Positions 59,314 to 64,000 of a stretch of 64,000 bases of DNA are shown here, one piece after another. Where the stretch lies: assembly GCF_039542385.1 (NCBI RefSeq), contig NZ_BAABIA010000001.1:558001-622000 (forward strand). The letters run 5' to 3'. Every line of letters begins with the position of its first letter. The stretch's first letter is position 1. The stretch comes from Prosthecobacter algae. GTDB lineage: Bacteria > Verrucomicrobiota > Verrucomicrobiia > Verrucomicrobiales > Verrucomicrobiaceae. The translations under genes were made by a program, and so were the position numbers. The notes beneath the pieces were generated by a model. The model did no database searches, was not told the origin of the DNA, and worked only from the letters and a program-made list of their open reading frames with translations.

Positions 59314-60777
59314 ATGTTCAGCATCGTCGAAGCCATCCGTCAGCGTGCGACGCCCCAAGCGGTCGCGTTGGTCCAGAAAGACCGCACGCTCAGTTACGAG
59401 TCCCTTTTCCAGCAGTGCGATGCCCTCGCTGCGGTGATCCGGCAGCATCTGCCGCGTGATCCCGCGCGGGCGGACCGCCTGCGCATCGGGGTGCACTTCC
59501 CCAGCAGCCTGGACTATGTGCCCCTGGCGCTGGCCACCCTGGCCGCCGGGGCCTGCTTTGTGCCCATCCCGGATGAACTGGCCGATGAGGAAAAGCGCGA
59601 CCTCGCCACCCGCACCGGCATGGATGCCGTGCTGGTGCTGGAAACGCTGGCCGGCTGGCTGCCTGAGGGCACGCAAAAGCTGGGCGACTTCAGCGTGGCC
59701 GAACAAAAAGTGCTGATCCAGCGCCTGCCCGTCGCCACGTCCAGTTTCCCGGCGGCGGCGTTTGAAGGGATCAATCCCGCCTTCATCCGATTTAGCTCCG
59801 GCACCACGGGCAAATCGAAGGGCGTGCTGCTTTCCCACGAGTCCCTGCTGGAGCGCATCACCGCCGCCAATGAAGGCCTGCGCATCGGCCCGGGTGACCG
59901 CGTGCTGTGGGTGCTGCCCATGGCGCATCACTTTGCCGTCTCCATCGTCCTGTACCTCTACCACGGGGCCACGACCATCATCGAGGAAACCCACATGGGC
60001 GAGGACCTGCTGCGCGCGGGGGCAGAACAAAAGGCCACCGTCATGTACGGCAGCCCCGTGCACTACCGCCAGCTCGTGGAGGCACCGCCCGTGGGCGAGT
60101 GGACCACCCTGCGCCTGGCCGTGGCCACCGCCGCTGCGCTGGATGCTGCCACGGCGGAGAAATTCCGCGCCCGTTTTGGCCGTGATCTCGTGCAGGGCCT
60201 GGGCATCATCGAGCTGGGCCTGCCCGTGCTGAACCTTACAGGGGCTCAAGAGGCCCCCGAGGCCATCGGCCTGCCACTGAGCGCCTACGAATGCCTGCTG
60301 AAGGATGACACGGGCCGCGAACCGCCTGCGGGTGAGCCGGGTGAAATCTGCCTGCGTGGCAAGGGCATGTTCGATGCCTACCTGGACCCCTGGATGCCGC
60401 GCGCGGAAGCCCTGGATGCGGAAGGCTGGTTCGCCACAGGTGACCTGGGCCGCCGCGATGCTGCGGGCCGCGTGACCATCTGCGGGCGCAGGAAAACGCT
60501 GATCAATGTCGGGGGCATGAAGGTGTTCCCGGAGGAAGTGGAGCGCGTGCTGGATTGCCACCCGAAGGTGCAGCGCTCCCTCGTCGAGGCCCGCCTGCAT
60601 CCGCTTTATGGGGAGGTGCCCATCGTGCGCTACATCGCCAGCCCCGAGGGTGCCCCCACCACGATGGAGCTGCGCAACCACTGCCGCGCCCACCTCGCCG
60701 GGTACAAGATCCCCCTGCTCTTCAGCGCCGTGCCGGAACTGCCCCTGACCGCCAGCGGCAAGTTGAAGCGCGCTTAA
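59314..60777 (+). CDS. AMP-dependent acyl-CoA/acyl-ACP synthetase-like ligase
   Basis: A 487-residue adenylate-forming enzyme. The P-loop 'FSSGTTGKSKG' (160-170), 'GIIELGLPV' in the acceptor site, 'GWFATGDLGRR' and 'GGMKVFPEEVE' cover the A3-A8 motifs, and Lys483 in 'SGKLKR' is the catalytic lysine. It is shorter than most acyl-CoA synthetases but complete. The acyl substrate cannot be read from the sequence. The location just after a lipid A deacylase suggests it might reactivate the released 3-hydroxy acid; this is inference. Confidence 0.85.
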   Translation: MFSIVEAIRQRATPQAVALVQKDRTLSYESLFQQCDALAAVIRQHLPRDPARADRLRIGVHFPSSLDYVPLALATLAAGACFVPIPDELADEEKRDLATRTGMDAVLVLETLAGWLPEGTQKLGDFSVAEQKVLIQRLPVATSSFPAAAFEGINPAFIRFSSGTTGKSKGVLLSHESLLERITAANEGLRIGPGDRVLWVLPMAHHFAVSIVLYLYHGATTIIEETHMGEDLLRAGAEQKATVMYGSPVHYRQLVEAPPVGEWTTLRLAVATAAALDAATAEKFRARFGRDLVQGLGIIELGLPVLNLTGAQEAPEAIGLPLSAYECLLKDDTGREPPAGEPGEICLRGKGMFDAYLDPWMPRAEALDAEGWFATGDLGRRDAAGRVTICGRRKTLINVGGMKVFPEEVERVLDCHPKVQRSLVEARLHPLYGEVPIVRYIASPEGAPTTMELRNHCRAHLAGYKIPLLFSAVPELPLTASGKLKRA

Positions 60778-60790
60778 AGTCAAAAGCCGG

Positions 60791-60815
60791 GCGGCGGTGT
60801 ACAAAGCATCGCCGC
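60791..60815. other. Small hairpin between convergent ligase and dnaG genes
   Basis: GCGGCG (60791-60796) and CGCCGC (60810-60815) enclose a 13-base loop. No T-tract follows on either strand, so termination is weak; it could be a dispersed palindromic element. Confidence 0.3.
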
Positions 60816-60862
60816 TCCGGATTTGTAGTCTGGGTGAGCTGCTTGGTCGTAGCCTAACCTCT

Positions 60863-62683
60863 CTAAACCGGGGCCTTGGCGGCTGCGGCGACGACCTTTT
60901 GCAGCTCGGTGAGTTCGCGGTGGAGGTCGAGGCTTTCTCGCTGGAGATCGGCCACTTCCTGGGGATCCAGGTTCGGGTGCTTGAGCTGGGTCTGCAGGCG
61001 CTGGTGCTGCTGCTTCAGGCATTTCAGCGACAGGATTTGCAGGGAGTGCTGCGCATCCACCAGCTTGCCCGGAGGCGGGGCCATGTGCTGCACCTGGGTC
61101 AGTGCGGCCTCTTCGTCCCGGTCGAGGGTGAAGAGGAAGGTGTTGAAGGAATCCGGGTTCGCGGGCTCGAAGTCGCCTAACCAGACGCGTGACAAAAGCT
61201 CCATGCCGACGAGGTCATGCAGCACATTTTGTTCGCCATGTTCGCGCAGCCAGAGCAGGATTTCGGGATCGGAAAGGGCCAGGCGGCAGAGCATGAGGGC
61301 GGTGGCATCCTGCGCAGCCAGCAGCTTTTCCCCCGCGCGTTCGTTGGTTACTTCCTTCTTGTTACGGTTGCTCAGGCCCTTTTCGGCCTTGGTCACCAGC
61401 TTGCGCATGATTTCCTCGGAGATGCCCAGGCTGTTGGCCACCCGCTGGATGGTGGTCTGCTTGGCAATGGGCGTGTCGAAGAGCTTGACGTTTTCCGCCA
61501 TCTCTTCGGCGAACTTGATGCGCTCTCGCATCTCGGTCAGGTCACGGCGGGAGCCGACGCTGGCGAGCTGGTAATCCACGAAGTCCTTGGCATGTTTGAC
61601 GAGTTCGCCAAAGGCCTCCACACCTTCCTTGCGGATGTAGGAGTCGGGGTCTTCGCCCTTCGGCAGCATGGCCACTTTGACAATGAGGCCGTAGGGGGCC
61701 AGGGCCTGGAAGGCGCGCTCGGCAGCCTTGTAGCCAGCGTTGTCCGAGTCATAACAAAGCACGATTTCATCGGCCTGGCGCTTCAGGGCTTTGGCGTGGA
61801 ATTCAGTGAAGGCGGTACCCTGGCCTGCGACCACGTTTTGAAACCCGGCCTCATAGACCATGAGGGTGTCAATCTGGCCTTCGCAGACGATGGCCTGGCC
61901 TGCCTTGGAGATGCCGCGTTTGGATTTGTCGAAGCCGAAGAGGACCTTGCTCTTGTTGAACAGCGGGGTCTCGGGCGAGTTCAGGTACTTGGCGGCCTTG
62001 GCATCGGCCTCCAGCACACGTCCGCTGAAGGCGATGACCTCGCCATTGTCATTGCAGATGGGGAACATCAGCCGGTGGCGGAAGCGGGGGTAGGCATCGC
62101 CGCGTTCTTCACTCGTGGCCAGGATGCCGGCCTCGATGAGCAAGCCGGAGCCGATCTTGTTTTTCATGGCCCATTCCCGCAGCGGCTGGGTATTGGGCGG
62201 GGCGTAGCCGAGCTTCCAGCGTTTGGCCACCTCGGCGCTGATGCCCCGGTTTTTCAGGTACTGCCGGGCGGCATCGGCCATGGGGTGCTTCATCAGCAAC
62301 TGGTGATACCAGGTGGCGATCTCCTGATGCACGCGGATGAGGGAGCTGCGCAGCTTGGCCGCGGCCTCGGCATTGGCGTCCCAGACTTCTTCCTCGATGC
62401 GGATGCCGGCCTGCTCCGCCAACCGCTTCACCGCCTCCATGAAGGTGAGGCCATCGTGCTCCATGACAAAACGGAAAGCATTCCCCCCCGCGCCACAGCC
62501 GAAGCAATGGTAGGAATTGGTGGAGGGACGGACGTTGAAGGAGGGGGACTTTTCGTTGTGAAAGGGGCACAGGCCCACCCAGTTCGTCCCGGCCCGGCGC
62601 AGCTTCACGGAGCGCCCCACCAGGTCCACGATGTCCGTGGCGGCGAGCACTTGCTGCAGGGTTTCTTCCGGGATGCGAGGCAT
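60863..62683 (-). CDS. dnaG: DNA primase
   Basis: A 607-residue DnaG. The N-terminal CHC2 zinc ribbon has Cys39, His42, Cys60 and Cys63 ('LCPFHNEKSPSF', 'YHCFGCGAGG'). The catalytic core includes 'VIAFSGRVL' and the TOPRIM motifs 'AIVCEGQIDTLMVYEAG' and 'VLCYDSDNAG'. The C-terminal region would bind DnaB helicase. ATG at 62683 begins at the canonical 'MPRIPEETLQQVL'; upstream codons overlap repeats and are not used. The gene is not in the rpsU-dnaG-rpoD layout of proteobacteria. It lies close to the MFS gene upstream, separated by the 70-bp repeats. Confidence 0.96.
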   Translation of the reverse strand: MPRIPEETLQQVLAATDIVDLVGRSVKLRRAGTNWVGLCPFHNEKSPSFNVRPSTNSYHCFGCGAGGNAFRFVMEHDGLTFMEAVKRLAEQAGIRIEEEVWDANAEAAAKLRSSLIRVHQEIATWYHQLLMKHPMADAARQYLKNRGISAEVAKRWKLGYAPPNTQPLREWAMKNKIGSGLLIEAGILATSEERGDAYPRFRHRLMFPICNDNGEVIAFSGRVLEADAKAAKYLNSPETPLFNKSKVLFGFDKSKRGISKAGQAIVCEGQIDTLMVYEAGFQNVVAGQGTAFTEFHAKALKRQADEIVLCYDSDNAGYKAAERAFQALAPYGLIVKVAMLPKGEDPDSYIRKEGVEAFGELVKHAKDFVDYQLASVGSRRDLTEMRERIKFAEEMAENVKLFDTPIAKQTTIQRVANSLGISEEIMRKLVTKAEKGLSNRNKKEVTNERAGEKLLAAQDATALMLCRLALSDPEILLWLREHGEQNVLHDLVGMELLSRVWLGDFEPANPDSFNTFLFTLDRDEEAALTQVQHMAPPPGKLVDAQHSLQILSLKCLKQQHQRLQTQLKHPNLDPQEVADLQRESLDLHRELTELQKVVAAAAKAPV

Positions 62684-62730
62684 GGGGTGGAGAAGATGGC
62701 GGAGGCCAGGGCAGTGTGCAACTGGCGCAT

Positions 62731-62946
62731 CATCTTGGTAGGGCGGCTGGTCCCCAGCCGCAGCCCTGCCCCCTACGTCCGCGCTTTCCGCCGCAGGCAT
62801 CGTCTTGGTAGGGCGGCTGGTCCCCCAGCCGCAGCCCTGCCCCCCTACGTCCGCGCTTTCCGCCGCAGGCGCATCGTCTTGGTAGGGCGGCTGGTCCCCA
62901 GCCGCAGCCCTGCCCCCCTACGCCCGCGCTTTCCGCCGCAGGCGCA
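62731..62946. repeat. Three tandem ~70-bp repeats capturing the 3' end of the MFS gene
   Basis: Units begin TCTTGGTAGGG at 62733, 62803 and 62877 (periods 70 and 74). Each holds GGCTGGTCCCCAGCC (a hairpin) and a copy of the segment encoding the last residues of the adjacent transporter, 'LRRKAR' plus stop. The rightmost copy is the real gene end. The block lies between the MFS stop and the dnaG start, both on the minus strand. Confidence 0.85.
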
Positions 62947-64000
62947 GCCACAGGAGGGACAGCGCCAGGGTGCCCAAAAACCAGCCCGGCCACCACGTGA
63001 GGCTAGTGGCGAAGATGCGCAGATCCCCCGAAGGCAGCGCGAGGTCCTTTTGCAACCACTGGGTGTGCCAGCCAAAGAGCAGCGTCATCACGCCATAGGC
63101 GAGGTTCATCGTCAGGCCGCGAAAGCTGAGAGCAGTGGCGCGGCGGGCGGAGTCCACAATGTCATTCAGGTAATAGGAGAGAAAGAACTGCAGGAAGCGC
63201 ATGGCCAGCATCAGCGGCACCACCAGGGCCACGCCCAGAAAACCGGGCTGCGGACAGGCGGCGAAAAGCAGGCCCACCAGGGTCATGACGGCCAGCCAGG
63301 TGAAATTCGACCGCTGGCTGCCCTGGGTGGACATGCGCTCCATCAGCCCCGCCGTGGCCAGGCCCAGGAGCGAAGCCACCGTGCCGATGATGCCATACCA
63401 AGCCTCCGTGATGCCGACGAGGCGGTAGAAGTTGCTGGAGACGGTGAGGAAGAGGCGGATGATGCTGTCAAAGACGACGCCGAGGAGGATGAGCGTGAAG
63501 GCGGCCTCTGTGCGCCAGATCCAGCGCCCGGTTTCCAAAATGCGCGCAAAGGCCAGCCGGGCCTCATGCAGCCAGCCGCCGGTGCGCGCGACGATGGCCG
63601 TGGCGGGTTCCGTCATGCGCAGGGTCACCAGCAGGCAGGCGATGCCGGTGAGGAAATTTAGCCCCAGGGGGATCTTCATGGTCCAGGCGCGGGGCACCTC
63701 CCCCAGGCCCAGCCACGCGAGCGCGGCGCTGACTTTGCCATGGTCATAGAGCAGACCGCCGCTGACGGAGGAGACGATGAATCCCAGGGCCATGGCGCGG
63801 CTGAGCTGGGCCATGACCTTTGGCCACAGCACCGGGCGTTCCGCCTCCGGCAGGGAGTCATAGGTCAGGGCTTCGTCCGCCCCGCTGGCGGCCGCTTCAG
63901 CAGCCCCGCTGAGGATGCGGTTCAGCACAAACAGCCACAGGACGACATCGTGATTCCCCACGGGCATGAGGCACAGCACGCCCATCTCCGCCACCATCAG
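62918..64000 (-). CDS. MFS transporter, N-terminally truncated by the window edge
   Basis: At least 360 residues of a major-facilitator-superfamily permease; the frame is open to the right edge, so the first two or three helices and the start are missing. Eight or more hydrophobic segments are visible. 'LNRILSGAAEAAASGADEALTYDSL' is the loop and helix 4 typical of the MFS group that has 'R.l.G...a..SGa..al'. No substrate can be assigned. The last codons ('LRRKARA') are part of a tandem repeat that extends towards dnaG. Confidence 0.82.
   Translation of the reverse strand: MMVAEMGVLCLMPVGNHDVVLWLFVLNRILSGAAEAAASGADEALTYDSLPEAERPVLWPKVMAQLSRAMALGFIVSSVSGGLLYDHGKVSAALAWLGLGEVPRAWTMKIPLGLNFLTGIACLLVTLRMTEPATAIVARTGGWLHEARLAFARILETGRWIWRTEAAFTLILLGVVFDSIIRLFLTVSSNFYRLVGITEAWYGIIGTVASLLGLATAGLMERMSTQGSQRSNFTWLAVMTLVGLLFAACPQPGFLGVALVVPLMLAMRFLQFFLSYYLNDIVDSARRATALSFRGLTMNLAYGVMTLLFGWHTQWLQKDLALPSGDLRIFATSLTWWPGWFLGTLALSLLWLRLRRKARA

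Noticed and set aside
58687..60804. A 705-codon minus-strand frame
   Set aside because: It is the shadow of the PagL-like and AMP-ligase genes in GC-rich sequence; there is no family resemblance.
62731..62946. CRISPR array
   Set aside because: The units are nearly identical along their whole length and include coding sequence; no spacers.
61217..63661. An 814-codon plus-strand frame over dnaG and the MFS gene
   Set aside because: It is antisense to DnaG and to clear MFS helices, its product is low-complexity His/Gly/Glu-rich, and it runs through the tandem repeats.

Overview
The window looks like chromosome of a member of the Verrucomicrobiota, probably a Verrucomicrobiaceae/Prosthecobacter-like free-living bacterium. 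The grounds are the high GC content and the family mix: a Gfo/Idh/MocA oxidoreductase, a DUF1080 hydrolase, DUF5069, an autotransporter-strand PEP-CTERM protein, and an Akkermansia-type secretin with a PilMNOP-like series. Genus is an inference only. There is no rRNA, CRISPR array, insertion sequence or clear integrated element; one tRNA-Thr is present. Most of the sequence is dense coding with short operons. Region by region: 1-5.0 kb holds the end of an oxidoreductase gene, a leftward four-gene operon built around cell-wall hydrolysis (N-acetylmuramoyl-L-alanine amidase, beta-propeller protein, NlpC/P60 peptidase, BPL_N amidotransferase-like protein), and a divergent glycolipid glycosyltransferase. 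5.0-10.8 kb has a pair of trypsin-like PDZ proteins, one intact and one with a destroyed active site, then a class A penicillin-binding protein and a nucleotide-sugar dehydrogenase. 10.8-18.8 kb has a MerR regulator coupled to a VIT-VWA protein, a CorA-like protein, an iron-sulfur (6-4) photolyase with an SDR enzyme, and a large anchored protein of unknown role. 19-21 kb carries rpoA-rplQ with its own promoter and terminator. 21-25.2 kb has a secreted zinc metallopeptidase and a complete mlaE-F-D-C-A phospholipid transport operon. 25.4-34.7 kb has a 1,123-residue repeat-rich PEP-CTERM surface protein, hairpin-bearing tandem repeats, an unrecognised 794-residue protein, an MscS channel, a secreted cyclophilin and a Gly/His-rich lipoprotein. 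34.8-46.9 kb is the centrepiece: a type IV pilus/type II secretion-like locus. A secretin gene is transcribed divergently from ten genes encoding an adhesin-like prepilin, a PilT-like ATPase, PilM/N/O/P-like proteins, GspJ-, GspK- and GspI-like minor pilins, and a PilC/GspF platform. 47-64 kb is mixed: a radical SAM protein, DUF1080, DUF5069, membrane pyrophosphatase, tRNA-Thr, a PHP-family phosphatase carrying a histone-H1-like tail, phosphofructokinase, a phage-type DnaT/DnaC-like helicase-loader pair, an L,D-transpeptidase, a PagL-like lipid A deacylase with an AMP-forming ligase, DnaG primase and a truncated MFS transporter whose 3' end is tandemly repeated. Functionally the window is dominated by the cell envelope: peptidoglycan synthesis and turnover, outer-membrane lipid homeostasis (Mla, PagL), surface adhesins and a pilus-like machine. 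The best candidates for something little described are the pilus locus with its prepilin fused to putative carbohydrate-binding/adhesive domains, the split pseudoprotease beside its intact paralogue, the H1-tail/PHP fusion, the DnaT/DnaC-like module with 9-bp repeats, and a dispersed over-represented 9-mer (TTGTTAGGC) that sits in terminators and stop codons as well as inside genes.
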